A stretch of 8,023 nucleotides of DNA from Fidelibacterota bacterium (GTDB taxonomy: Bacteria; Fidelibacterota; Fidelibacteria; Fidelibacterales; Fidelibacteraceae). The notes under the pieces are model-generated. The model saw only the letters and a program-made list of their open reading frames with translations. It was not told where the DNA came from and did not search any database. The DNA lies in NCBI GenBank assembly GCA_029931905.1, contig JAOZRH010000091.1, positions 1-8,023 on the forward strand, in the 5' to 3' direction. A program made the translations under genes and the position numbers. Below are positions 1 to 7,680 of this stretch, one piece after another. Within the stretch, counting starts at the first letter, position 1, and each line of letters starts with the position of its first letter.

Positions 1-172
1 GTTCAATATCAGCCGGAATTTCAATTTGTTTATCCAAATCAGTTCTTAAAAATCTAATTCCTGTATTTGGATCAGCTGGTTTAAATGTTAATTTTGAAAT
101 TACACCAGTATGAAGTCCTATTCCAGAAACACACGCTTCTTTTTTAATTGTATGTTGATTTTTTACAATCAT
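1..172 (-). CDS. lpxC: UDP-3-O-acyl-N-acetylglucosamine deacetylase LpxC, N-terminal part (runs off left edge)
   Basis: LpxC removes the acetyl group from UDP-3-O-acyl-GlcNAc, the committed step of lipid A synthesis, in the cytoplasm using a zinc ion. Only the first 57 codons are in the window. Reading from the ATG at 172-170 gives MIVKNQHTIKKEACVSGIGL, followed by HTG and later LTFKPADPNTGIRFLRTDL. The pattern QxTIK...SGIGLHTG is the typical LpxC N-terminus. The zinc-binding residues lie further on and cannot be checked. The start codon overlaps the lpxD stop (ATGA, 4 nt), and an AAGGG Shine-Dalgarno inside lpxD (183-179) sits 6 nt upstream, so translation is probably coupled to lpxD. In many FCB-group bacteria LpxC is fused to FabZ; this copy could be too, but the fusion point would be outside the window. 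Confidence 0.93.
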   Translation of the reverse strand, partial: MIVKNQHTIKKEACVSGIGLHTGVISKLTFKPADPNTGIRFLRTDLDKQIEIPADIE

Positions 173-1128
173 TTTTCGCCCTTCTTAATCTTTTTTTTTA
201 AATTATTATATAATTCTGGTAACTTTCTCAGTGTTCCCTCTCGTCGCCTATAATCCATTATTTTTATAGCAGGAATTCCACTAAGAATCATACCATCTTT
301 TACATCTTTTGTTACACCAGAGAATGCAGCAACTTGAACATAATTACCTATATTTATATGACCGTTAATTGCTACCTTACCACCAAAGCTACAATAATTA
401 CCAATAACAGTTCCACCTGCAACTCCAACTTGTCCGGCAAATGCACAATGCTTTCCAACTTTAACATTATGAGCAAAATGAACATGATTGTCAATTTTTG
501 TCCCTTCACCTATTAATGTATCCCCAATTGATCCCCTATCAATACAACTATTAGCACCAATTTCTACATCCTTTCCTATTATTACTTTACCTAATTGGGG
601 AATTTTATTAAATTTCATATTATCAAATACAAACCCAAAACCATCACTACCAATAACCGTCCCAGCATGAACAATACAATTATCGCCAATTTCCACATTA
701 TCATAAATTGTAACATTTGGATAAATAATAACATTATTACCAATTTGTGCGTCTCTTCCAATAAAAGAATTAGCACCAATATTACAATTTTTACCAATTT
801 TAGCCGTTGAATCAATAACAGCACTTTGATGAATACTTTTTTTTAGCAATCCTCTATTTGGTAAAAATAATTTACTAATTTTAGCCATTGAAGATTGTGG
901 ATCTTTAGAAATAATTAAATTATCAAACTTGCCTTTCAAATCTTCTTTAACTATAACAACAGATGCTTTTGTACTCTCTAAATATTTTTTATATTTACTA
1001 TTACCTATAAAAGAGATTTCATTTTCTTTTGCATTTTGAACCTCACTTACCTGATGTACTACAACATTTCCATCACCTAAATACTCGAGATTTAAAAAAT
1101 CAGCAATTTCTGCAAGAGTCATACTCAC
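169..1128 (-). CDS. lpxD: UDP-3-O-acylglucosamine N-acyltransferase LpxD
   Basis: LpxD transfers a 3-hydroxyacyl chain from acyl carrier protein to the 2-amino group of UDP-3-O-acyl-glucosamine, the third step of lipid A synthesis, in the cytoplasm as a trimer. The 319-residue product has the family's usual length and layout. An N-terminal nucleotide-binding domain covers about residues 1-97. From about 98 to 275 come hexapeptide repeats of the left-handed beta-helix type (IGKNCNIGANSFIGRDAQIG and onward), and a basic C-terminal helix ends in KKKIKKGEK. SDGFGF at 161-166 is a family hallmark, and the His in FAHNV (H220) matches the catalytic histidine of E. coli LpxD. The start is a GTG at 1128, chosen because AAGGA lies 8 nt before it. 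An in-frame ATG two codons later would leave 14 nt. The gene begins 3 nt after the skp stop and overlaps lpxC by 4 nt. Confidence 0.96.
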   Translation of the reverse strand: MSMTLAEIADFLNLEYLGDGNVVVHQVSEVQNAKENEISFIGNSKYKKYLESTKASVVIVKEDLKGKFDNLIISKDPQSSMAKISKLFLPNRGLLKKSIHQSAVIDSTAKIGKNCNIGANSFIGRDAQIGNNVIIYPNVTIYDNVEIGDNCIVHAGTVIGSDGFGFVFDNMKFNKIPQLGKVIIGKDVEIGANSCIDRGSIGDTLIGEGTKIDNHVHFAHNVKVGKHCAFAGQVGVAGGTVIGNYCSFGGKVAINGHINIGNYVQVAAFSGVTKDVKDGMILSGIPAIKIMDYRRREGTLRKLPELYNNLKKKIKKGEK

Positions 1129-1131
1129 AGA

Positions 1132-1644
1132 TTATTTCCTTAGTTCCCTTAACACAATATTAGTTAAATCTAATGAAGGATCAGCAAAAACAATAGAACC
1201 CTTAGAAGCATCTAAAATATATGAATATCCATCTTCTTCACCAACTTGTGCTAAAATTTTATTTATTTTTTCTAATATTGGACCTAAATATTCTGCTTCT
1301 TTTTTATAAATTTCTCCATTACTACCAAATTTTTCCATTTGATAATTTTGAATTTTTACCTGTAAGTCTTCAATTTCTTTTTGTTTTTCTTTCTTCCAAG
1401 AATCAGTAGCTACAAATTTTTTCTTTTCATACTCTTGCAATAATTGTTGTCCATTTACTTGCATTGCTTGAAATTCTTCTTGCATTTTTTTGCTATCTGC
1501 TTCCAATTTTGCCATCGCATCAACAGCCTCTTTATACTCAGATAATATTTTTTCGGAATTTACATAACCTATTTTTAATCCCTCAGCAACCACTGCGGAA
1601 ACAATTACACTTAAAAACAATAACACCATTATAATACGCTTCAT
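1132..1644 (-). CDS. skp: Periplasmic OmpH/Skp-family chaperone
   Basis: Skp-type proteins hold unfolded outer-membrane proteins in the periplasm and pass them to the BAM complex. The 170-residue product starts with a signal peptide (MKRIIMVLLFLSVIVSAVVA, cleavage likely after VVA at 18-20). The mature part opens with KIGYVNSEKIL, the usual beta strand of this family. A long charged alpha-helical region follows (about residues 36-125, rich in K, E and Q, with heptad-like spacing), and then a C-terminal piece YSYILDASKGSIVFADPSLDLT, which closes the trimer base in OmpH proteins. Length matches the family. The Shine-Dalgarno AAGGAG (1656-1651) is 6 nt before the ATG and is the strongest in the cluster, fitting a chaperone needed in quantity. 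It lies between bamA and lpxD, as in E. coli. Confidence 0.93.
   Translation of the reverse strand: MKRIIMVLLFLSVIVSAVVAEGLKIGYVNSEKILSEYKEAVDAMAKLEADSKKMQEEFQAMQVNGQQLLQEYEKKKFVATDSWKKEKQKEIEDLQVKIQNYQMEKFGSNGEIYKKEAEYLGPILEKINKILAQVGEEDGYSYILDASKGSIVFADPSLDLTNIVLRELRK
1137..1141 (-). promoter_or_regulatory. Ribosome binding site deciding the GTG start of lpxD
   Basis: AAGGA on the minus strand lies in the last codons of skp, 8 nt before GTG (1128-1126) and 14 nt before the nearby ATG (1122-1120). The first spacing is within the normal range and the second is too long, so GTG is the better start. Because the site is inside skp, lpxD translation probably depends on ribosomes finishing skp. 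Confidence 0.6.
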
Positions 1645-1713
1645 TTTACACTCCTTCTTTTAAAACTTATTAACATACAAAATTTATATCTAATTTACTA
1701 ATCATTTTTTTCT

Positions 1714-4068
1714 CTAAAAAGATCTTCCAAAAACAAAATGCGTCTCCCATCCATTATCAGAATCCATTAAAATGCTATCAAAACCATATCCAACATCAAA
1801 CCCTAACATTCCCACCATTGGCATATGTATTCTTCCACCAACTCCGACTGATTTAACCATTTCGTTTAATTTAGTATCTTTAAAATCTTTCCAAACTCTG
1901 CCAGTTTCTGCAAATCCTAATACATACATGGTTGGATTTGGTGAAACGAGAAATCTCATTTCCATAGAATATTTCATCATTACATTACCTGCAGCATAAG
2001 TTGAAGATGGTGGTCCTACGGATTGATCTTGATACCCTCTTAACGAAGTTACATAATCAACCATACTTATTCCACCCATTTGAAAATATTCTTGATAAGG
2101 AACAATTGAATTCTTACCAAACACATTTAATATTCCAGCATTTAATGTTTGATAAAATACTAAATTCTTAACAATTGGTGTCCACCATTCAACCTTAAAT
2201 TGATTTTTAACAAAATTTTCATCACCACCAAATAATCCACCTGAAAATTTAGATACTAAACTTATTGATGAACCGTTTTGAGGAAATTCCGGATGATCCT
2301 TACTATTTCTTGATATTATTTGAGTAAAACTTCTCTCATTAGTCTCTTGCCCCTCTGTTAAATAATCTTCATAAATAGATCCTTCATCAATATCTGAATA
2401 TTTCTTTCTAGATACTGCAATACTCCAATTGCCCCTAAAATAACTATCTGGCCAACGAAATCTCTTTCCGAATTGCACTGAAACTCCAATAATATTACTA
2501 CTGTATGGTTGGTAATATTGTGTAGATTGATTTCTTTCTGAATAATAGAAACTTGTACCAATTAAATTGGGGCGCCCCATAAACCAAGGCTCAGTAAAAC
2601 CAATACTGGCGTTTTGATAAGAATAAGAACGACTATATTGTGTGGATAATCGTTGCCCTCTTCCTCCAAGATTATTAATATCAACACCAACGCTTCCAAT
2701 AAATCCATTCATTTCGCTATATCCTATCGAAGCATTCACCCTATCACTTGATTTTTCTTCTACAGAAACCTCTAAATCAATATGTTCTTCATCAACAGGT
2801 AATATTTCCGGTTGAACATCTTGAAAATAATTTAACATAAAAATTTCTCTCTGAGATCTTATTAATCTCTCACGATTAAAAATATCATTGGGAAATACTT
2901 TCAACTCTCTTCTAATTACATAATCACGAGTTCTATTATTGCCAACAATATTAACATTTCTTAACTTCACTATTTGATTTTCTGTAATTTGTATATTTAC
3001 ATTCAAAGTATTTTCTCCAATTGGTTCTATTTCGGGAATAATTTCCGCATACAAATAGCCAGTATCCATATAAATACTTCTAATTCTTGAATCAACAATG
3101 GCTTCAAAATCTTCTTCTTTAAATTCTTGCCCCTTCTCTACACCAGCATTTTTTAAACTTTCTAATAAAAATTCTTTTTTATATTTTTCGTTTCCATCTA
3201 TAGATATATCACCATAATAATATTTAGGTCCCTCTTGAATGTTTATTTTAATGACCAATTTTTTATTATCATCGCATAATTCAACTTTTTCATTTGTAAT
3301 TCTTGCATCACGATAACCATGATCTCTATAAAATTTTAATAACAACTTTTTATCTTCTTTGAACTTTTCTTCATCATATTTTCCACCAAAAAATAATTTA
3401 TACCATCCAGTTTGTTTTGTATCTTTTAGTTTAAATTTTAATCGTAAATCACTAAAGCTCTTATTTCCAATTAGTTGTATTTCTTTAATTTTTACTTTTT
3501 TACCTTCACTAATATCAAAATTGACATTTATTTTTCCATCACTATCACTAACATTTTCTGTAGAAACATCTACTGTTGCATTATAATAACCATCTTCTTT
3601 ATATTTTTCCTTTATTTTTCTAACTGTATTATTAATCAAATGTGGAGTAATAATTTGTCCCTTGAACAAAAAAACATCTTCTGTAATTTCTTTTGTTTTA
3701 TATTTTTTATTTCCATTATACTTTATTTTATTTAATCGTGGATATTCTTCGACCTTGACAAGTAAATAAACACCATTTGATGTCTCCTTATCAATAATCA
3801 CCTTTACATCACTAAACAACCCCAATTGCCAAAGTTTTTTTATTCCATTTTGAATATCTTCTCCAGACAATTCTGCTCCCGCAACAAAACCAGAATTCAA
3901 TTTAATAATCTTTGTTGAGGCTGTTTTTGCACCTTCGACTGTTACATTTAATACTTTAATACTTCGTGATTGAGAAAATGCATTGTTAGTAAATATAATT
4001 GTCTGTAGCAATATAAAAATGAAAAGGAATGAAACTTTTCTAATTTTAGTCATTTTTTTAAATATCAT
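1714..4068 (-). CDS. bamA: Outer-membrane protein assembly factor BamA (Omp85)
   Basis: BamA is the central channel of the BAM complex, which folds beta-barrel proteins into the outer membrane. The 784-residue product has a basic start and hydrophobic segment (residues 10-31, signal peptide, cleavage probably near NAFS-QS at 30-34). Five POTRA domains follow at roughly 35-108, 110-189, 192-280, 283-364 and 367-439, each with a GN or G/N-rich turn such as YNGNKKYK and IVGNNRTRDYVIRREL. The barrel runs from about 440 to 784. It contains GGRGQRL, FTEPWFMGRP and LRGY (676-679), the equivalent of the conserved VRGF/Y loop-6 motif, and ends in Phe (FVFGRSF), the usual outer-membrane beta signal. 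Size is close to the family norm. The first ATG is used; a second at codon 6 is possible, and the Shine-Dalgarno is weak. It begins 15 nt after uppS and precedes skp, the conserved order. Confidence 0.97.
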   Translation of the reverse strand: MIFKKMTKIRKVSFLFIFILLQTIIFTNNAFSQSRSIKVLNVTVEGAKTASTKIIKLNSGFVAGAELSGEDIQNGIKKLWQLGLFSDVKVIIDKETSNGVYLLVKVEEYPRLNKIKYNGNKKYKTKEITEDVFLFKGQIITPHLINNTVRKIKEKYKEDGYYNATVDVSTENVSDSDGKINVNFDISEGKKVKIKEIQLIGNKSFSDLRLKFKLKDTKQTGWYKLFFGGKYDEEKFKEDKKLLLKFYRDHGYRDARITNEKVELCDDNKKLVIKINIQEGPKYYYGDISIDGNEKYKKEFLLESLKNAGVEKGQEFKEEDFEAIVDSRIRSIYMDTGYLYAEIIPEIEPIGENTLNVNIQITENQIVKLRNVNIVGNNRTRDYVIRRELKVFPNDIFNRERLIRSQREIFMLNYFQDVQPEILPVDEEHIDLEVSVEEKSSDRVNASIGYSEMNGFIGSVGVDINNLGGRGQRLSTQYSRSYSYQNASIGFTEPWFMGRPNLIGTSFYYSERNQSTQYYQPYSSNIIGVSVQFGKRFRWPDSYFRGNWSIAVSRKKYSDIDEGSIYEDYLTEGQETNERSFTQIISRNSKDHPEFPQNGSSISLVSKFSGGLFGGDENFVKNQFKVEWWTPIVKNLVFYQTLNAGILNVFGKNSIVPYQEYFQMGGISMVDYVTSLRGYQDQSVGPPSSTYAAGNVMMKYSMEMRFLVSPNPTMYVLGFAETGRVWKDFKDTKLNEMVKSVGVGGRIHMPMVGMLGFDVGYGFDSILMDSDNGWETHFVFGRSF

Positions 4069-4083
4069 AATTTTTTTCTCTTT

Positions 4084-4824
4084 TTACTTAATTTGTTCAC
4101 TTGTTTTACCAAATCTTCTTTCTCTACCCAAATAATTATTTATTGCCATAAAATATTCGTCTTCTCGGAATGCTGGCCAAAAAACAGGCGTAATATAATA
4201 TTCCGAATATGCTGATTGCCATAATAAAAAATTACTTATTCTAAATTCTCCACTTGTTCTAATGACAAGATCCGGATCTGGTATGTTACTCGTATATAAT
4301 CGCTCTGCTATCATTTTTGTATCAATATCTTTTGATGAAATCTTTCCAATCTCTATTTCCTCAGCAATTCGTTTTACAGCATTTAATATTTCTTCTCGAC
4401 CACCATAACTTAATGCAAGAATCAATGTCAAACCATTGTTATTCTTTGTCTTTTCAACACCTTCCAACAAGTCATTTCGTGTTTTATTAGGAAGTTCACT
4501 AATATTTCCAATGATTTGTAACCTAACATTGTTCCTATCTAATTCATTTATTTCTTTTTTAATGGTTCTGGACAATAATGTCATCAATGCATTTACTTCA
4601 AGTCGAGGTCTTTGCCAATTTTCTTGTGAAAATGTGTATAATGTTAAATATTCTATTCCTATTTCACCACTTAATCTTACAATTTCTCTAACAGAATTTA
4701 TTCCTTCTTTATGACCAGATACTCGAGATAAATTTCTCTCTTTTGCCCATCTTCCGTTACCATCCATTATTATTGCAATATGTTTTGGTAAATTTTTATT
4801 ATTTTCTAATTTTATATTTTCCAT
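4084..4824 (-). CDS. uppS: Undecaprenyl diphosphate synthase (cis-prenyltransferase) UppS
   Basis: UppS adds isopentenyl diphosphate units to farnesyl diphosphate with cis double bonds to make the C55 lipid carrier used for peptidoglycan and surface polysaccharide export. The 246-residue protein has the family signatures in order: HIAIIMDGNGRWA (15-27, with the catalytic metal-binding Asp at 21), SGHKEG (36-41), TLYTFSQENW (61-70), SYGGREEI (139-146) and RTSGEFRISNFLLWQ (189-203), whose Arg and Ser bind the pyrophosphate, then VFWPAF (214-219). The usual GEQR appears as GEFR, a minor change. There is no leader peptide; it is cytosolic or membrane-associated. The Shine-Dalgarno is poor: only AAAAGT-like sequence precedes the ATG. 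It stands 33 nt after a small unknown gene and 15 nt before bamA. The common partner cdsA is not next to it. Confidence 0.97.
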   Translation of the reverse strand: MENIKLENNKNLPKHIAIIMDGNGRWAKERNLSRVSGHKEGINSVREIVRLSGEIGIEYLTLYTFSQENWQRPRLEVNALMTLLSRTIKKEINELDRNNVRLQIIGNISELPNKTRNDLLEGVEKTKNNNGLTLILALSYGGREEILNAVKRIAEEIEIGKISSKDIDTKMIAERLYTSNIPDPDLVIRTSGEFRISNFLLWQSAYSEYYITPVFWPAFREDEYFMAINNYLGRERRFGKTSEQIK

Positions 4825-4857
4825 TATTTACTTTTTAATTGTTTATTTAAAATACTT

Positions 4858-5118
4858 TTATATTTTATCTTCAGTTGGCTTATTATATATCAAACAAAAA
4901 GATTTATTATCCAATGCAAACCCAAAACTATACTTCCAGCCATCAAATTTTAATATTTCATATTCATTTTTTATATCATCTACGAAAATATGACTTATAT
5001 CATTAGAAAAAAAATCATTTTCTAATGAATCTATATCTATTTCGTCGTTGTAAACTTTTAATATCTTATGATCCCAAATCATTGAACTATTATTTGTTTT
5101 CTTTTGATTTTTTTTCAA
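4858..5118 (-). CDS. Small acidic protein of unknown function (86 aa, TTG start)
   Basis: I do not recognise this protein. It starts with a short lysine/asparagine-rich stretch (MKKNQKKTNN). About 75 residues follow with many Asp and Glu (16 acidic, 12 Lys, no Arg) and aromatic residues, including FDGWKYSFGFALDNKSFCLIYN near the C-terminus, which looks like paired beta strands. There is no signal peptide, membrane segment or obvious metal motif, so a small soluble cytosolic protein is likely. The start is a TTG with AGAGGA 4 nt upstream; the first internal Met is codon 13 and would remove the N-terminus. It lies after a 151 nt gap behind rseP and 33 nt before uppS on the same strand, so it may head the uppS-bamA-lpx transcription unit. 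The good Shine-Dalgarno and colinear position support a real gene. The unusual start and lack of recognised relatives keep confidence moderate. Confidence 0.62.
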   Translation of the reverse strand: MKKNQKKTNNSSMIWDHKILKVYNDEIDIDSLENDFFSNDISHIFVDDIKNEYEILKFDGWKYSFGFALDNKSFCLIYNKPTEDKI

Positions 5119-5122
5119 TTTA

Positions 5123-5128
5123 TCCTCT
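5123..5128 (-). promoter_or_regulatory. Ribosome binding site supporting the TTG start of the small gene
   Basis: AGAGGA on the minus strand is followed by TAAA and then TTG (5118-5116). No ATG or GTG in frame lies near it, so this site is the main reason to accept the TTG as the start. The spacing is a little short but workable. Confidence 0.55.
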
Positions 5129-5153
5129 TATCGCTTCTTTTTTCGACTGTTAT

Positions 5154-5159
5154 ATTATA
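5154..5159 (-). promoter_or_regulatory. Possible -10 element for the small gene-uppS-bamA-lpx unit
   Basis: A perfect TATAAT on the minus strand lies 35 nt before the TTG start, in the only sizeable gap (151 nt) of the gene cluster. It is the core of a 14-base AT palindrome (5152-5165). No good -35 hexamer is found 16-18 nt upstream (AAAGAT/TAAAGA-like only), and AT-rich sequence yields such hexamers by chance, so this is a weak candidate. Confidence 0.25.
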
Positions 5160-5269
5160 TAATATTCAATCACATATCTTTATAAAATACAAAATATTTT
5201 TACAATCACCAAGTAATTATTTGTGAATTTATACAATATTACTAACCTTTATTTATACTTAATAATAAA

Positions 5270-6340
5270 TTAATTAAATAGTCTGAATGCATCATTTATC
5301 ATTACCAACACAATTAATCCCAATAAAATAAATGTTCCTACTTGTTGAATAACCATTTTAATTTTTACATTTAATTCTCTGCGAATAATTCCCTCAATAA
5401 TCGCTATAATGATATGCCCACCATCTAAAGCCGGAATTGGTAAAATATTTATAAAAGCAAGATTTACACTTAATATAGCAATTAGAGAAAATAGAGACAT
5501 TAAACCATTCTTTGCAGATTCTCCAGCTAATTGACCAATTTGTATTAATCCTCCAACATTTTTTACGCTTTCTTCACCTTTAATCAACATTCCTAATGAA
5601 GAAACAGTTAATTTAAACCAAAAATAAGTTGTATTGAATCCAGACGAAATTGCTTCGCCAAAATTTGCTGGACGATAATCAATTTTCGCTGATATCCCTA
5701 TCAAACCAACATCCATTATTTTACCATCTACTACCGTTTGTTCCAGCTTAGGTGTTATTTTTACAAGTTTTATTTCGTCATTTCTTATATATTCCAATAA
5801 AATTTCTTGATTAGGGCAATTATGAATCATTTCTGTCATATCTGCCCATTTTTCTATCTCATATCCATTAATAGATTTTATTTCATCACCACTTTGCAAA
5901 CCAGCTTTTTCGGCAGGCATTCCCTTTGCAATTCCATTAATTATTGGATCGTTAATTTCATTTGGAATTCCAGTTTGAAATGTAAATATTGTAAAAATCA
6001 AAACAGCAAGTAATAAGTTCATGATTACACCAGCACTTGTTACAAATACTTTTTCCCACCACTTTTTTGCTCTGTATTCATAATCTTTTATTGGCTCGCT
6101 AACAAATTCATTATCCATACTCTCATCCATCATTCCCGCCAATTTTACATATCCACCAAGTGGAATCCAAGAAAGACAATACTCTGTTTCACCGTATTTT
6201 TTACTTACAATCTTTGGTGGAAAACCAAGTGAAAATGTTTCAACTCGTATTCCTACAAGCTTAGCCGCAATAAAATGTCCCAATTCGTGAACAAAAACTA
6301 ATATTCCCAAAACAACTATTGTTGATATTATATAAATCAT
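5270..6340 (-). CDS. rseP: Site-2 intramembrane zinc metalloprotease RseP
   Basis: RseP-type proteases cut substrates inside the inner membrane: anti-sigma factors after a first cut by DegS-like enzymes, and remnant signal peptides. The 356-residue protein has the zinc motif HELGH at 18-22 in the first membrane segment, the family motif SLGFPPKI (37-44), and TSAGVIMNLLLAV (101-113) in the next membrane segment. One PDZ domain follows (about 132-198, with KGMPAEKAGLQSGDEIKSING), and the second metal-binding motif LDGGH (305-309) in NILPIPALDGGH, then a final membrane helix near 330-347. It has one PDZ domain where E. coli RseP (about 450 aa) has two; single-PDZ forms near 350 aa are common elsewhere. 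AAGGA 4-5 nt upstream supports the ATG. It lies 19 nt after the DUF819 gene, so the two are probably cotranscribed. It is separated from uppS by the small gene, where cdsA and dxr often stand. Confidence 0.95.
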   Translation of the reverse strand: MIYIISTIVVLGILVFVHELGHFIAAKLVGIRVETFSLGFPPKIVSKKYGETEYCLSWIPLGGYVKLAGMMDESMDNEFVSEPIKDYEYRAKKWWEKVFVTSAGVIMNLLLAVLIFTIFTFQTGIPNEINDPIINGIAKGMPAEKAGLQSGDEIKSINGYEIEKWADMTEMIHNCPNQEILLEYIRNDEIKLVKITPKLEQTVVDGKIMDVGLIGISAKIDYRPANFGEAISSGFNTTYFWFKLTVSSLGMLIKGEESVKNVGGLIQIGQLAGESAKNGLMSLFSLIAILSVNLAFINILPIPALDGGHIIIAIIEGIIRRELNVKIKMVIQQVGTFILLGLIVLVMINDAFRLFN

Positions 6341-6359
6341 ATTTTCCTTTTTTTTTAAA

Positions 6360-7541
6360 TTAATGTACTAATTGCAATAAAGTTGCACAAAATAATGCTG
6401 CATAAGTTCCAAGCACATATCCGGCAATTCCTAACATAACACCAACAGATGCCAAAGCTGGATGAAAAGCAGAGGCAACAATTGGAGCCGAAGCAGCACC
6501 ACCAATATTCGCCTGTGAACCTACAGCCATAAAAAATAATGGAGCTTTAATCAATTTCATAACAATTAACATTATAATGACATGAATAGAAATCCAAGTT
6601 AAACTCATAGCAAACAACATTGGATATTCTAAAATTGCTTTTAAATCTGCACTTGCACCAATTACTCCAATCAATAAATATAACATAACAGTTCCTAATT
6701 TTGAAGCACCAGCACCTTCATAATTTTTAATTCTTGTAAATGAAAATATAACTCCCAAAGAGGTAATAATAATCACTTTCCAAGTTGAATGAGAAACAAT
6801 TTCACCAATTTCAGGCAATAACATTCCCAATTTATATGCTACAAAAGATCCGCCAAATCCAAGAGCCAACAAAACCATATAATCTGTAGTCGTTGCAATT
6901 CTCATTGTTTTTTCTCTAAATGCAATTACCTTATCTTTCAATTCATGGATTGCAGAATTATCCGCACCAAGTTTTTTATCAATCTTTTCATATTTTCCGG
7001 CAAAAAATAATAACGCACCAGTTAAAATATTTGCAGCCAACACATCAACAACAATCATCATACCCATCATTTCTGAAGTAGCATTTACAGATTGACCTAT
7101 TGCTATAAAATTAGCTCCACCACCAATCCAAGAACCAGCTAAGGCAGACATTCCTCTCCACACGCCTTCAGGCAAATGATTTCTAAATATTAACAATGAA
7201 ATTGGTCCACCAATTACTACACCAAATGTACCAGTTAAAAACATTATCACCGCTTTTTTCCCTAATTTTAGAATTCCTTTAATATCAACGGCCAAAGTTA
7301 ATAATAACAAACTCGCTGGTAAAACAAATGTTTTAATTTGACTATAAATTGTAGATTCCGGTGGAATAATATTGAAAAATGTCAATAATGTCGGCACAAA
7401 ATAAGCGAAAACTAATGCTGGAACAACACCAAACAATTTTGCACCAAATTTTGTATTTGATTTTACCATAAATATTATTGCTGGAATAGCCAGTAATACA
7501 GCTAATAGACCAAAAGGATTCGTAATAAGTGTATTTTCCAT
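6360..7541 (-). CDS. DUF819 family (YjcL-like) integral membrane protein
   Basis: This 393-residue, very hydrophobic protein resembles the DUF819 family (B. subtilis YjcL is a member). I know of no established substrate; a transporter role is inferred. About ten membrane segments can be seen, with a charged cytosolic-looking linker at about 182-215 (KYEKIDKKLGADN...LKDKVIAFREKTMR) dividing it into two halves. Glycine-rich stretches AGSWIGGGANFIAI (135-148) and VGSQANIGGAASAPIV (340-355) occupy matching places in the halves, as do LAVDIKGILKLG (83-94) and ASADLKAILEYP (296-307). This suggests two internal repeats, as in carriers with the sodium/proton antiporter or bile-acid symporter type of fold. 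GGAG 5 nt before the ATG sets the start. It is the first gene of the minus-strand block and is followed after 19 nt by rseP. No functional link to rseP is known to me. Confidence 0.85.
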   Translation of the reverse strand: MENTLITNPFGLLAVLLAIPAIIFMVKSNTKFGAKLFGVVPALVFAYFVPTLLTFFNIIPPESTIYSQIKTFVLPASLLLLTLAVDIKGILKLGKKAVIMFLTGTFGVVIGGPISLLIFRNHLPEGVWRGMSALAGSWIGGGANFIAIGQSVNATSEMMGMMIVVDVLAANILTGALLFFAGKYEKIDKKLGADNSAIHELKDKVIAFREKTMRIATTTDYMVLLALGFGGSFVAYKLGMLLPEIGEIVSHSTWKVIIITSLGVIFSFTRIKNYEGAGASKLGTVMLYLLIGVIGASADLKAILEYPMLFAMSLTWISIHVIIMLIVMKLIKAPLFFMAVGSQANIGGAASAPIVASAFHPALASVGVMLGIAGYVLGTYAALFCATLLQLVH

Positions 7542-7583
7542 TATTTCTCCATTATATTAAAACTTCAACCACGCCAAAATGTA

Positions 7584-7612
7584 AGTATAATAATTTGAAT
7601 TTAAAATACTAA
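7584..7612 (-). promoter_or_regulatory. Candidate promoter for the DUF819-rseP unit
   Basis: On the minus strand TTAGTA (7612-7607) and TATACT (7589-7584) are separated by 17 nt. Transcription would begin near 7577, leaving a leader of about 35 nt before the ATG, with GGAG at 7550-7547. The -10 matches the consensus at five of six places but the -35 only at three, so the call is tentative. Confidence 0.35.
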
Positions 7613-7621
7613 AATAATTTG

Positions 7622-7649
7622 TTGATTTGTAAATTTAATTATTTATATT
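7622..7649 (+). promoter_or_regulatory. Candidate promoter for tRNA-Ser
   Basis: TTGATT (7622-7627) and TATATT (7644-7649) are 16 nt apart on the plus strand, about 31 nt before the first base of the tRNA. This gives a short leader, as is usual for a tRNA gene. The surroundings are so AT-rich that chance matches are likely. Confidence 0.35.
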
Positions 7650-7680
7650 TAGCGGTATTTGAAAATTAAATTAAATACTT

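Noticed and set aside
615..824. Minus-strand frame inside lpxD rich in Leu, Ile and Val
   Set aside because: It is a shifted-frame shadow of the periodic hexapeptide-repeat codons of lpxD.
1645..1713. Terminator or promoter between bamA and skp
   Set aside because: Only AT-rich sequence and the skp Shine-Dalgarno are visible. There is no GC-containing hairpin and no convincing -35/-10 pair.
3359..3735. Plus-strand frames opposite bamA (Phe/Ile-rich)
   Set aside because: They lie opposite the well-supported POTRA-coding part of bamA. Their composition simply mirrors Lys/Glu codons on the other strand.
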